The position numbers and the translations under genes are program-made. The notes under the pieces were generated by a model that saw only the letters and a program-made list of their open reading frames with translations, was not told the origin of the DNA and ran no database searches. 64,000 nucleotides of DNA from Desulfoferrobacter suflitae (lineage in GTDB: Bacteria > Desulfobacterota > Syntrophobacteria > Syntrophobacterales > Syntrophobacteraceae), in the NCBI RefSeq assembly GCF_022603395.1, contig NZ_JAIBKA010000004.1, positions 186,001-250,000 on the forward strand, given 5' to 3'. Positions 28,790 to 38,048 of the stretch are shown piece by piece. Numbering within the stretch: the stretch's first letter is position 1; each line of letters begins with the position of its first letter.

Positions 28790-28868
28790 CTCCGGGTCCG
28801 ATCGGGTTGCGGCCGGAAAGCAAAACGCGCCGGCAGGACAGCCGTTAAACATCTTGCTTTCATCGCAG

Positions 28869-29051
28869 CTACAAATTTCTGACAGATTCAGTCCCGCCGA
28901 TGAACTTGTTCAACTGATCAATCAGGGTTCCCTGATGCTCAAAGCACAATTCACACAGATCCAGATGATCCAGAAAGGCGGTGATGTTCAACCCTTCCTG
29001 CATCTTGATGCCGAGTTGAACCAGGTTCTGGCCGCACACAAGTTCTATCAT
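28869..29051 (-). CDS. Small hypothetical protein with CxxC motif
   Basis: A 60-residue protein starting at the ATG at 29051 behind AGGAGAGGAACGAGG. It reads as genuine protein: GQNLVQLGIKMQEGLNITAF, then a CELC pair followed by FEHQGTLIDQLNKFIGG. The Cys-x-x-Cys and nearby His suggest metal or thiol chemistry. No function is known to me. Its start overlaps the stop of an upstream frame as TAATG. Confidence 0.45.
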   Translation of the reverse strand: MIELVCGQNLVQLGIKMQEGLNITAFLDHLDLCELCFEHQGTLIDQLNKFIGGTESVRNL

Positions 29052-29200
29052 TACGCCTCGTTCCTCTCCTCGACAAAGCAAGAAATATCTTCATCCATGC
29101 CGCAATGGACGATGTGCCGTTCCTCCGTCAATCCCCACGGGTGCTCCTTGGTGTTCCTGACCCAAGCCCCGCGGAACCGGTTAAATACTTTTGATATCAA
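29051..29200 (-). CDS. Possible small protein upstream of the CxxC protein
   Basis: The frame ending at 29051 contains NTKEHPWGLTEERHIVHCGM and DEDISCFVEERNEA, which look protein-like. No good start is evident: a TTG at 29200 gives 49 residues, while the open frame extends to an ATG at 29386 through less convincing sequence. The TAATG overlap with the next small gene suggests a coupled pair. Boundaries are tentative. Confidence 0.3.
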   Translation of the reverse strand: MISKVFNRFRGAWVRNTKEHPWGLTEERHIVHCGMDEDISCFVEERNEA

Positions 29201-29461
29201 CAGGATAAGATTGGCTGTGAAGCTAGCACATCCAGCCTCGCAAGGCAAAAGTACTGAGGAGCGAGTGCGAACGGTTTTGGACCATAATGCCGGGGAGAGC
29301 TTGTTTTTTTGACTGTTTTTGAGGTTTCGGATTTTCCTTTGGCGGCAAATCAGGAGTTGAGGGTTCAAGCAATATGATGTATGCACAAGGAGAGTGGTGT
29401 AGTGATCAGAGCATCAAGTCCAAAGGGACCTTCGAGTATTTGACGCATTGAGTGGGGCCAC

Positions 29462-29851
29462 ATGCAGGGAGCAAGCGCGGAGCAGGGGACAAGCCGCCGG
29501 AAAAAGGGCAAAGAAGGAGAATTGCTTGCGGAGAACTTCCTGCAAAGCAAGGGGCTGCGTATAGCGGCACGCAATTTTCGCTGCCCCCTGGGCGAAATTG
29601 ATTTGGTCGGATGGGACGGTAATACGATTGTTTTCATCGAAGTGAAGTCTCGCTATTCGAGAAATTTCGGATTGCCCCAAGAGGCCGTTTCACTCAGTAA
29701 ACAAAAACGATTGACCCGGCTTGGTCAATGGTACATTAAACAAAATCGGCTGCAGGGGCGGCCGGCAAGATTTGATGTGGTGGCGGTCGATTGGCACAGG
29801 GGAGTGCCTGAGCTCACCTGGATTGTCAATGCCTTTGAAGCCTGCGAATGA
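29462..29851 (+). CDS. yraN: YraN family (UPF0102) nuclease-like protein
   Basis: A 129-residue member of the UPF0102 family, which has a restriction-endonuclease-like PD-(D/E)xK fold. The core GEIDLVGWDGNTIVFIEVKS near residues 43-62 contains the expected acidic residues and Lys. The biological role is unproven; links to recombination or DNA uptake are proposed for the family. The gene overlaps rsmI as ATGA, and yraN-rsmI neighbourhood is common. Confidence 0.9.
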   Translation: MQGASAEQGTSRRKKGKEGELLAENFLQSKGLRIAARNFRCPLGEIDLVGWDGNTIVFIEVKSRYSRNFGLPQEAVSLSKQKRLTRLGQWYIKQNRLQGRPARFDVVAVDWHRGVPELTWIVNAFEACE

Positions 29852-30735
29852 GCGTAGGAGAAGGGATACATGAAGGTTCGATCGATCCGGCTATGACTTC
29901 AGGTGCACTCTATATCGTCGCAACGCCTATTGGAAACCTTGCAGATATCAGCTTTCGAGCGGTGGAAACACTGCGCAGTGTGGACCGAATCGCCGCGGAA
30001 GATACCCGCCACACCAGAAAATTGCTGACGCACTACGAGATTCAGAAGCCACTGGTGAGCTATCACAGTCGGAACCTGCACAAGCGCGGTCCGGAACTGC
30101 TGGTAAGAGTCCAGGCGGGTGAAACGCTTGCCCTGGTGACGGATGCCGGAACCCCGGGAATTTCCGATCCCGGCTCCTTGCTCATACGTCAGGCGTTGCA
30201 CATGCATGTTCCGGTTGTGCCCGTGCCCGGCCCGGCAGCGCTGATTACCGCGCTGGTGGTTTCCGGTCTTCCTACCCAACCCTTCGCCTTCCTGGGTTTT
30301 CCGCCCAGCCGCGGAGCCGGTCGAACGCGGTTCTTCCAGTCTTACTCGACGCTCACCATGACTCTCATTCTCTACGAATCTCCTCAGCGTTTACATCGCA
30401 CACTGGGTGATGTCGAGCGCTACTGGGGTGACCGGCAAGTGGCGGTAGCTCGGGAGCTCACCAAGAGATACGAGGAGGTTTATCGAGGCGCGGTAACGGG
30501 CGCACAAAGCTATTTTGTCCAGCCGGTCAGGGGCGAATTGACGCTGGTCGTGGCGGGCGCTGAGTCGGCGCCTGCCGGCAGTGCTGAAGCGGTTTGGAGT
30601 GAGGATCTCCATGACCTCATCGAAGTCCGGGGCATGGCCGTGAAGGAGGCGGCAGGCGTCATCGCCGCTAAACACGGCATCGCGCGGCGCCTCGTCTATC
30701 AAGCAGCGGTGCAGTTGAAAAGACGGGGAGAATGA
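29848..30735 (+). CDS. rsmI: 16S rRNA (cytidine1402-2'-O)-methyltransferase
   Basis: RsmI 2'-O-methylates C1402 in the decoding centre. The 295-residue tetrapyrrole-methylase-fold protein has YIVATPIGNLADISFRAVET near 22-41, EDTRHTRKLLTHY near 51, LVTDAGTPGISDPGSLLI near 93, and a C-terminal domain. It starts at the ATG at 29848, overlapping yraN by 4 bases; an internal Met16 just before the conserved core is an alternative start. Confidence 0.95.
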   Translation: MSVGEGIHEGSIDPAMTSGALYIVATPIGNLADISFRAVETLRSVDRIAAEDTRHTRKLLTHYEIQKPLVSYHSRNLHKRGPELLVRVQAGETLALVTDAGTPGISDPGSLLIRQALHMHVPVVPVPGPAALITALVVSGLPTQPFAFLGFPPSRGAGRTRFFQSYSTLTMTLILYESPQRLHRTLGDVERYWGDRQVAVARELTKRYEEVYRGAVTGAQSYFVQPVRGELTLVVAGAESAPAGSAEAVWSEDLHDLIEVRGMAVKEAAGVIAAKHGIARRLVYQAAVQLKRRGE

Positions 30736-30895
30736 GCGGGCGGCGATTCGTTCTCACTGTCATTGCGGCACACAGCGGAATACGCAACTTCAATGCCGCC
30801 AAGTCGATGAGTTCCGTCCCGGCGGTGCGGCGTCGGTGCGGCTGCGGGTTCTGGGTGAAGTCATTGAATTTGGGTCAAGAGGGGGAGGGGAATTG

Positions 30896-33658
30896 ATGTT
30901 CGAGAGGCCGGGCAGACGTTGCTTGCTATTGGCACTGGCTGTTTTCCTTGTTGCCAGTGGAGTGAGTTTTTTACATCATCACTGGCGATGCAGCGCGGCG
31001 CCGGATGCCCATGCGCTGGACTTCGGCGAGACTTTCCAGGATGTGCCCCCCTCCCATTGGGCCTACAGCTATATTGAACGGTTGTATGGCGCGGGGATCA
31101 CGGCAGGTTGTGCGGATGGCTTTTTCTGCCCGGATGAGCCGGTCACGCGCGCCCAGATGGCAGTGCTCCTGGAAAAGGCTAAACGGGGAAGCCTTTTTCA
31201 GCCGGCCAAGGCACAAGGTATCTTTCAGGATGTGCCCGCCGACCACTGGGCTGCGGATTGGATTGAGCAGCTTTTCCAGGACGGCATTACCAGGGGATGC
31301 AGTGTGGAGTTGAAACAATACTGCCCCGACCAGTTGGTAACACGGGCCGAAGTCGCGGTCCTGCTTGGACGGGCCAGGTACGGTCAGGATTTCCAACCGC
31401 AGGAAGGTTGTGGGGTTTTTGCGGATGTCCCCGGGAATCATTGGGCTGCCGGTTGGATTGAACAATTGTATGCGGATGGAATCAGCGCAGGCTGTAACGC
31501 CGACGTGCCGCAGTATTGCCCGGCCAACCCTGTGACACGGGGTGAGTTGGCGGTATTTCTGGTGCGGGTTTTCGTCGATCTGAATTTTGCCGAAGCTGTC
31601 ATAGGGGCGGAAGGAGGCATTGTTGCAGTCACCGATCCCCTCAGTCCCTTTTATGGAGTCCAAATTGAAGTTCCACCGGGTGTCTTACCTGAGGCCAGAG
31701 TGTTATCGCTGGCTGTAGAAAAGACCTTTGCATCGGAGTCATCCAGCGAGTTAACCCTGGCCCTCGAGCCACTGGAAATCGAGTTGCTCAAGCCTGTCCG
31801 CATAAAGATTCCATGTGCTCTGCTTGATTTCGCAGACGGCAAGGTGATTTCCTCCGTTGCCCTCCACCAGGACGGCATCGAACCGCTGACGGCCCGCCTT
31901 GAAGGTGAGAATATCGTCGTAGAGCTCGACCGTTTATCGAATTTAATGGTTTTCAGTGATCATCGGCTGATGATCGTCATGGACATTCCCCCCCGGTACC
32001 TGAGCGCGGGAGCCATCCTTTACGCACTCACGGGATGCCCCGACTGCAAGTGGTTCCCAGGACATGTCGGAATGTCTCTGGGCCGGGGTGCATCCTTCGG
32101 GCTGGAAACCATTGTGGAGTCCACCCCCTACCTGAACTGCGGGCTGGACGTGTGCAGTGGGGACAGCGACTGTCTCGGAGTCCGCTTCAACGCTTTCCAT
32201 GACTTCGCGCAAGCAAACCCTGACCATATCTACATGGGGGCACGCCTGCCGAGCGACGCCGACGAACAACAGCGGCAGCTTGCCGCTTCATTCGCCGGCG
32301 GTAAAACCGGATACAAATATCAGTGCGTCGGGACTGTGCCGGCCCAGGACGGATTCAGCTGCGTTGGCTTGGTGGAAGCGGGTTATGCGAGCAGCGGCTG
32401 TGATATCGTTCCCACGAACGTAGCTTTGCTGCCAAGAACCCAGTTCAATCGTACCCGACCGGTGAGAGATATCACCGCAAGACCGGGTGAACTCATATCG
32501 ATTCCCGTCAGGGGTGTTGTTGATACCGCTCAATTGGGCGGCACCGGCTACAGCGACAATCCGGCCCTTACAGTCATCGAAGCTGCGGACCTCCCGGCAG
32601 GTGCCGCACTCTCCATGCCTCCAGGAAGTCAGGCATACGATTTCAGATGGACACCGCAGTGCCAGCATCTCTCCGATGAACCGCACACTGTAAAGTTTAC
32701 CGCAAGGCTTGCGGCTTTTCCCGACATTCAAGCTCATTCCCAACTTCTCACCATACACCTGATCCCCGATACCCAGGAAATTTGCGGTGACGGGTTCGAC
32801 AATGACTGTGATGGACAGGTTGACGAGAACTGTCTGATCGATTCCGATCAGGATGGTGTAGCCGATGACATCGACAAGTGTGCGGCTACTCCGGCGGGAG
32901 AGCCGGTGGATCCTGCCGGTTGTTCCGCTTCCCAGAGAGACCTTGACGGTGACGGGTATTCCGAAAACCATGACTGTAATGACCACGATGCCGCCATTCA
33001 CCCGGGTGCAAAGGAAATCTGCAATGACGGTGTCGATAACGACTGCGATGGGTTGGTGGATGAAGGGTGTGCTCCGCCCGATCCCAAAGACATCGACGAC
33101 GACGGGGACGGATATACGGAAAATCAAGGAGATTGCAGGGACAGCGACAAGACCGTTTATCCCGGCGCCGTTGAAATATGTGACGATGGAAAGGACAACA
33201 ACTGCAATGGCAAGACAGACTGTGACGATCTACAGAGTTGCGCCGCTTTTGCAGCATGTGCCAATCTCCTTGAACAAGAGAGAGAAATCATCAATCTGGT
33301 CAACCAGGAGAGAAAGAAAAATGGTCTTTCTCCTTTGACCAATGTGGATTCGCTCAACGTGGCTGCGCGCAGGCATTCTGAGGATATGGCGAAAAATGAT
33401 TTCATGAGTCATACCGGCTCCGATGGGTCGAGCCCCTGGGATCGAATGCTCGATGCCGGCTACTATCTCACCACTGGGGGAGAAAACGTCGCCGCTGGAT
33501 ATTCTACTCCTGCCGCAGTCTTCGTCGGATGGATGAACAGCGCCGGGCATCGAGACAGCATGCTGAATCCAGGTTTCTGTGACATTGGGGCAGGTTACGC
33601 CTACAACGCACAGAGCTCCTACGGTCATTACTGGACGCTGACCTTTGGCTGCCGATGA
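30896..33658 (+). CDS. Multidomain surface protein: three SLH, NlpC/P60-like, MopE repeats, CAP domain
   Basis: A 920-residue predicted exported protein. Domains in order: signal or anchor helix (9-26); three SLH repeats (about 47-90, 107-160, 170-225) with FQDVPxxHWA-type starts and VTRAxxAVLL ends; a ZU5-like beta segment (235-350); an NlpC/P60-like segment (365-500) with GHVGMSLGRG and FSCVGLVEAGY, whose Cys would be catalytic; MopE-type Ca/metal-binding repeats (625-780) such as EICNDGVDNDCDGLVDEGC; and a C-terminal CAP/SCP domain (788-920) with GENVAAGYS and HRDSMLNPGF. The ATG at 30896 follows GGGAGG. It probably binds the cell surface and acts on wall or matrix; function is inferred from domains only. 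Confidence 0.88.
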   Translation: MFERPGRRCLLLALAVFLVASGVSFLHHHWRCSAAPDAHALDFGETFQDVPPSHWAYSYIERLYGAGITAGCADGFFCPDEPVTRAQMAVLLEKAKRGSLFQPAKAQGIFQDVPADHWAADWIEQLFQDGITRGCSVELKQYCPDQLVTRAEVAVLLGRARYGQDFQPQEGCGVFADVPGNHWAAGWIEQLYADGISAGCNADVPQYCPANPVTRGELAVFLVRVFVDLNFAEAVIGAEGGIVAVTDPLSPFYGVQIEVPPGVLPEARVLSLAVEKTFASESSSELTLALEPLEIELLKPVRIKIPCALLDFADGKVISSVALHQDGIEPLTARLEGENIVVELDRLSNLMVFSDHRLMIVMDIPPRYLSAGAILYALTGCPDCKWFPGHVGMSLGRGASFGLETIVESTPYLNCGLDVCSGDSDCLGVRFNAFHDFAQANPDHIYMGARLPSDADEQQRQLAASFAGGKTGYKYQCVGTVPAQDGFSCVGLVEAGYASSGCDIVPTNVALLPRTQFNRTRPVRDITARPGELISIPVRGVVDTAQLGGTGYSDNPALTVIEAADLPAGAALSMPPGSQAYDFRWTPQCQHLSDEPHTVKFTARLAAFPDIQAHSQLLTIHLIPDTQEICGDGFDNDCDGQVDENCLIDSDQDGVADDIDKCAATPAGEPVDPAGCSASQRDLDGDGYSENHDCNDHDAAIHPGAKEICNDGVDNDCDGLVDEGCAPPDPKDIDDDGDGYTENQGDCRDSDKTVYPGAVEICDDGKDNNCNGKTDCDDLQSCAAFAACANLLEQEREIINLVNQERKKNGLSPLTNVDSLNVAARRHSEDMAKNDFMSHTGSDGSSPWDRMLDAGYYLTTGGENVAAGYSTPAAVFVGWMNSAGHRDSMLNPGFCDIGAGYAYNAQSSYGHYWTLTFGCR

Positions 33659-33996
33659 GCCATTCCCGTGAATGTGCTGCGCTCCGGTGCAGACGATCGA
33701 CCCCCTGGGAACGGAGCGCCGTGATGGATTGCTGCGCGAGTCCGGGATTGGTTTGGATGGATTCCAGCCGGAGTGCAGGCGTGAAGTCAATGTGCCGGCC
33801 GGCTGCCGTGTGACTCCTGTGCAATGGATCGAGTCATTCCAGAAACTCAGTGATCATCTTCGCCTAAGGTTGGCCGCATAGGAGCTGTTCTGCGTCGATT
33901 CGGCGCAGGTTGCCGGGTTGTGCCCGAGCAGGGGAGGCGGAAAAGGGATGGACCCGGCTTTCCGCCGCAAATGGTAGGGGAATTCCCCAGAGGCTT
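33659..33996. other. Intergenic region between convergent genes
   Basis: The 338 bases contain no recognised gene. GCGCTCCG (33679-33686) and CGGAGCGC (33712-33719) form an 8-base stem with a 25-base loop and might end transcription of the large surface-protein gene. Confidence 0.4.
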
Positions 33997-34455
33997 CTAC
34001 GGTTGAGTGATGAGATCGAAACTTGCGCCGAGCCTTCGAACGAGTGCCATGAACTTAGCCGGCAGTGGAGCGTCACGATCAAGCATGAGGATTCCCTGTT
34101 CCCTGGCCTGCGTGAGAATATGTGAACTGTCAATGCCTTCCTGATAATCACACAGGAACTGGACTCGCAAGGCATCGGTCAGGGGAATGCGCATCTCCGG
34201 AAGATCCGTCGCTATGTTTTTCAGCTCCAGCTTGATGAAGAACTTGTTTTCCCGAGCGAAACCGGCGAACGGTTCTGCAGGGTTCTGACTGCCGAACACT
34301 TCATTGATCACGGCGCCAGCCAGGTAATTGATATAGCTGCTGTCCTTGTGTGGATATTTGCGCGGAAGATGCAGTTTCAGTTTTTTGAAAAAAACCATTC
34401 TGATCACATCAATGCCCTCGCGTAAAACAGGAATCAGCTTGCTCTCATATTCCAT
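33997..34455 (-). CDS. Conserved hypothetical protein
   Basis: A 152-residue soluble protein of unknown function, starting at the ATG at 34455 behind GGGAGA. It begins MEYESKLIPVLREGIDVIRM, is rich in Lys and aromatic residues (FFKKLKLHLPRKYPHKDSSY), and has a regular alpha/beta pattern without catalytic motifs I can name. It stands alone, convergent to the surface-protein gene, with a dispersed repeat upstream. Confidence 0.6.
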   Translation of the reverse strand: MEYESKLIPVLREGIDVIRMVFFKKLKLHLPRKYPHKDSSYINYLAGAVINEVFGSQNPAEPFAGFARENKFFIKLELKNIATDLPEMRIPLTDALRVQFLCDYQEGIDSSHILTQAREQGILMLDRDAPLPAKFMALVRRLGASFDLITQP

Positions 34456-34927
34456 AGAATCTCCCTGTGAATATCGTATGACCACCTATCTTTCAATTGA
34501 GCAATTTATTCGGTACGTACGGCCCTGGTCATGCCGGTGCAACACCACAGCGGACAGGCATCCAGTGAGCAGGACTGCCCGTCTGGATTGCGGCATTCGC
34601 CGCAATGACCCTGGCAGCTTTGCCTGCCCAGCATCGTCCCGCGTGGGTCACCAGAAGCCCCCGCTTGCCACACAGGCAGTTTACCAGAATATGCGGCTGA
34701 AAGCAGCAGTTTCAGCCAATTTTTTCGTTTGCGGCCGGGCTGCCGTTCGCAAATTTCAAACGCAGCAAATGGCACCGCAAAAAATACCGTCTTTTATCAT
34801 TGAAATGGGTAATTCACTGTATTTATCAGAGGCTTGCATTCGGGTAGTAGTATTCCTCAAGAACTGCCCTCGATGTCTGTTTGGATCCCGGGTGGGCAGG
34901 TAACTGCAGAGTAGAGGAGGGTGCACG
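34456..34927. other. Intergenic region with dispersed repeat
   Basis: The 472 bases separate divergent genes and hold one copy of the dispersed repeat at 34557-34610. Frames across it are Cys/Arg-rich antisense readings of the repeat. The AT-rich part from 34770 to 34830 may carry the promoter of the next gene. Confidence 0.45.
34557..34610. repeat. Dispersed inverted-repeat element, copy 2
   Basis: GCATCCAGTGAGCAGGACTG, then GCCCGTCTGGATTGCGGCAT and TCGCCGCAATGAC. It aligns closely by eye with the copy at 56833-56886: both have CATCCAGTGAG, CTGCCCGTC, GGATTGC and TTCGCCG in order at the same spacing. Confidence 0.65.
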
Positions 34928-35407
34928 ATGCAAGATCGATCGTTGTTGCGGCATGTCATTGAGAAAAATCGGATTTCCATGGAAACACGCAGGGTGGGGT
35001 CCAATCCCATCAATGTCCAGGAAGATGGGTTGGATGAGCCCAAACACTACAAGTGCAGCCTATACCGGCCCGGACGGCGCGTTGAAGTGTATCTATCCGT
35101 TGGCGCAAGCGCTGCTGTGCCGACCCTGCCCGATGTGCTGCTGATGCTTGCCATGGATGCTTCCGGGTGCGAGATGCTGGAGGGCTTGGACCAATATCGG
35201 GACGAGTGGCCGGTCATATTTGGCGCTTCCGACGGAAACCTGCAGGAGATTGAGAGCTTTTGGCAGGAATATCAGGTTCGCTGTGAGCAGACCGAACAAT
35301 TCAAAAAATTCCTGGGAGCACCCATCTACAACGAATTGCTGCGCTGTTTTGAGCATGAGAATCCCCTCACAGACCTGGCTTCCGCACTCTCCGAGCAGCT
35401 GGCATAG
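34928..35407 (+). CDS. Conserved hypothetical protein
   Basis: A 159-residue acidic soluble protein of unknown function, starting at the ATG at 34928 behind GGAGG. It shows YKCSLYRPGRRVEVYLSVGA, then TLPDVLLMLAMDASGCEMLE and a helical C-terminal half with IESFWQEYQVRC and FKKFLGAPIYNELL. No catalytic motif is evident. It is monocistronic and convergent with the helicase gene. Its even composition supports a real gene. Confidence 0.6.
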   Translation: MQDRSLLRHVIEKNRISMETRRVGSNPINVQEDGLDEPKHYKCSLYRPGRRVEVYLSVGASAAVPTLPDVLLMLAMDASGCEMLEGLDQYRDEWPVIFGASDGNLQEIESFWQEYQVRCEQTEQFKKFLGAPIYNELLRCFEHENPLTDLASALSEQLA

Positions 35408-35531
35408 GAGGTTGTCCGAGAATAACGGCCGTACATCATCCCACCGCAGTGGCGGTGGCCCGGCAGGAATTTCGCACCTCTTGTGCCCGCAGCCCAGGCC
35501 GTCTGGTGGAGCAATCCTCATTTTGCCTGTA

Positions 35532-35562
35532 GACCGATTCGGTTTTCACAATCGAGTCGGTC
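35532..35562. terminator. Hairpin between convergent genes (possible bidirectional terminator)
   Basis: GACCGATTCG at 35532-35541 pairs with CGAGTCGGTC at 35553-35562 with one T-G wobble and an 11-base loop, 26 bases past the helicase stop. T runs are weak on both sides. Confidence 0.45.
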
Positions 35563-35588
35563 TTGACTCCCGGGGAGTGCTCCACCGG

Positions 35589-37472
35589 TCAAGCATCCCT
35601 CAGCAATCTCTCGGGAATTTCGTGCAGGAAACGGCTGGGCTGCGTCGCTTCTCCGCGCCGCCTGGCGGCCCAGCTAAGATGCAAATGGTCCGAGGCTCTT
35701 GTCATGGCGACATACATGAGCCTGCGTTCCTCTTCGATGCCTTCCTGGTTTTCCTCGTCATGGCCCTCGATCATGACCGACCGGCGGTGAGGCAGAATTC
35801 CTTCCTCCAGAGTCACAACAAATACCACCTTGAATTCCAGTCCCTTGGCGGCGTGAATAGTTGAAAGCCTGACGCCGTAAAGGCTGTCGTCATCGTCCTG
35901 ATCCTCTCGAATCAGTGCGGCATCTTCCAGGTAGTCGGCAATGGTTTGCTTCTGCGAGGCGGAAAACACCATCTGATCAATATTTTCCTTGCGGCTTGTG
36001 TAATCCTCTTCGCTCTCCGAAAAAGACTTCAGGTACGCGTCGTATTCCATTTCCCGCATGACCTGCCGGATAGCATGGTCGGGATGGACATGAGCCAGGG
36101 CAGGAAGGAAGTCCAGCAGTTGCTGCAGGGCCGCCGCCGCCTTTTTGGGCAGCACCTTCCGGGCGATGGCCTGAGCACATGCCTGCTGCAGGGACATGTC
36201 AGGTTGTCTGACTGCCAGTATCTTGTTGTACGCTGCCGGTCCAATTCCCCGCTTGGGAACATTGATGATGCGCTCGAAGGAGACATCATCGCGGGGATTG
36301 ACTGCACTGATCAGGTAGGCATTGATATCCTGCACCTCGCGCCTCTGGAAAAATCCCTGTGCACCGACCATCGTGTAGGGGATGCGCCCTGAGCGCAGGG
36401 CGCGTTCGAAGGACAGAGAGGTGAACTTGGTGCGGAACAGAATGGCTATCTGTTCCACTGGAATCTTCTCGTAGCTGATATACTCCCAGCATTTTTCCGC
36501 AACCCAGGCGGCCTCATCCTCTTCGTCATAGAATCTTTTGAGCTGGATGAGCTCTCCGTCCCGATCGCTGAAGCACTGCTTGTCGATGCGGTTGGCGTTG
36601 TTGGCGATGACGGCGTCGGCAGCGGCCACAATTTGTGCTGTCGAGCGATAGTTTTTTTCCAGCCTGAACAGTTGTGCGTCGGGATACACCTTGGCAAAAT
36701 TGATGAAGTGTCCCGGATCCGCCCCACGGAACTTGTAGATGCTCTGGTAGTCATCCCCCACAACGGTGAGATTGCCGTTTCTGATCAATAGGTTGATGAT
36801 CTCGTTTTGAATGCCGTTCGAATCCTGAAACTCATCCACCAGGATGTAGTCAAATGTCTCCTGGTACTGCCGCTTGATTTCGGGAAAACGGGTGAACAGG
36901 TCCCGGGTGAGCAACAGGATGTCATCGAAGTCCACCGAATTGCTTTGCTCGAGCAGTTCATTGTATCTCGTATAGATTTCGGATCTTCTCGGGGTTTTCC
37001 CGAAAGCATTGAGATAAGCGAGGGGCCGGCCGGAATTTTTCGCTCGGGAAATCATGCCGGCGGCGCCGTACAGGTACTTTTTATCCAGGTTGAGCTCCGC
37101 CAGTACTTTTTTCAGATGCGCCTTCTGCTGATGATCCGCGTGAATCATCAGGGGCTTTCGGTAGCCGAGCAGTTCACAATGGACCTTGAGAATTTTAAAG
37201 CAAGCGCTGTGAAAGGTCCTCAGCCAGGGGAAATCCGCAACCGGCCTGGCGGTGATCTCGACCAGCCTCTGCTTCATCTCCTCTGCGGCTTTATTGGTGA
37301 ACGTGATGGCCAGGATTCTCGCCGGGTCGTAGCCCAGCTTGTTGACGAGATGGGCGATTTTACTGGTGAGCGTTCTGGTCTTGCCGCTTCCGGCGCCGGC
37401 AGTGACAATGGTGGGTGAGGAGACGTAAGCGACGGCTGATTGTTGGGCCGCCGACAACTGCTGTTCATCCAT
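35589..37472 (-). CDS. UvrD/Rep-type ATP-dependent DNA helicase
   Basis: An SF1A 3'-5' helicase of 627 residues. Motifs in order: Walker A TAGAGSGKTRTL near 25, Ia AITFTNKAAEEMKQR near 55, II LVDEFQDSN near 213, III VVGDDYQSIYKFRGADPGHF near 235, IV KNYRSTAQIV near 268, V LSTIHAAKGLEFKVVFVV near 540, and VI EERRLMYVAMTRASDHLHL near 592. It ends soon after motif VI and so lacks the long C-terminal region of E. coli UvrD. A role in repair or replication restart is likely; Rep, UvrD and PcrA cannot be told apart by eye. Confidence 0.9.
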   Translation of the reverse strand: MDEQQLSAAQQSAVAYVSSPTIVTAGAGSGKTRTLTSKIAHLVNKLGYDPARILAITFTNKAAEEMKQRLVEITARPVADFPWLRTFHSACFKILKVHCELLGYRKPLMIHADHQQKAHLKKVLAELNLDKKYLYGAAGMISRAKNSGRPLAYLNAFGKTPRRSEIYTRYNELLEQSNSVDFDDILLLTRDLFTRFPEIKRQYQETFDYILVDEFQDSNGIQNEIINLLIRNGNLTVVGDDYQSIYKFRGADPGHFINFAKVYPDAQLFRLEKNYRSTAQIVAAADAVIANNANRIDKQCFSDRDGELIQLKRFYDEEDEAAWVAEKCWEYISYEKIPVEQIAILFRTKFTSLSFERALRSGRIPYTMVGAQGFFQRREVQDINAYLISAVNPRDDVSFERIINVPKRGIGPAAYNKILAVRQPDMSLQQACAQAIARKVLPKKAAAALQQLLDFLPALAHVHPDHAIRQVMREMEYDAYLKSFSESEEDYTSRKENIDQMVFSASQKQTIADYLEDAALIREDQDDDDSLYGVRLSTIHAAKGLEFKVVFVVTLEEGILPHRRSVMIEGHDEENQEGIEEERRLMYVAMTRASDHLHLSWAARRRGEATQPSRFLHEIPERLLRDA

Positions 37473-37572
37473 AGAAGAAAGTGGGCTCCCTGGTATTTGT
37501 GTCTAGATCCCCTGGCATGCGGATTTCGCCAGGCGCATTGCGAGTTTTTGCCCGCGCCCGTCCCGGGTTGGG

Positions 37573-37875
37573 TTATTGGGATTTCTTGATTTCTTCTTCC
37601 ACTTCCCGGGCCCCCTCGGCGTAGAATTTCTCCTCGTCCGGGTCCAGTTCGTGCAGAAGCCGCAGAAACTCGCCGGCATGCACCCGTTCCTCATCAGCGA
37701 TGTCCTTGAGGACTTCGATGGCCAGCTGGTTGTCTGTTGATTCTGCAAGTTGCATGTACAACTGGATGGCTTCGTATTCGGCGGCAATCATGAAGCGGAT
37801 GGCTCGGACAAGTTCCTCATGCGTCAGCTTCCTGTCATTAGCCAGCCCTGCGAAGGGTGATCCAAATTCCGGCAT
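37573..37875 (-). CDS. Small ferritin-like di-iron protein
   Basis: A 100-residue protein with the half-ferritin pattern: ELVRAIRFMIAAEYEAIQLY near 21-40 and KDIADEERVHAGEFLRLLHE near 57-76. These give the Glu and ExxH ligands for a di-iron centre that must form by dimerisation. Size and sequence resemble encapsulated ferritins and demi-rubrerythrins of anaerobes, which store iron or remove peroxide. No encapsulin shell gene is adjacent. The ATG at 37875 follows GGAAAGGAG. It precedes the redox cluster on the same strand only by position. Confidence 0.82.
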   Translation of the reverse strand: MPEFGSPFAGLANDRKLTHEELVRAIRFMIAAEYEAIQLYMQLAESTDNQLAIEVLKDIADEERVHAGEFLRLLHELDPDEEKFYAEGAREVEEEIKKSQ

Positions 37876-38048
37876 GATTCCTCTCCTTTCCTTGTGTCTG
37901 TGTCACACGGGACTTCAACGAGTGGCGTCGCAGCGGGTGCGGTTCATGTCTCACCCGGTGCACGCCGCCATTGACCCGCATCGATCAGTCTACTACCAGC
38001 CATGCGAAAAAGCGACAAAGAATCGACCATGGAACGCTGCCCATGAGT

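Noticed and set aside
34346-34903. 185-residue plus-strand frame
   Set aside because: It begins antisense to a better gene and then crosses a dispersed repeat; composition is random-like.
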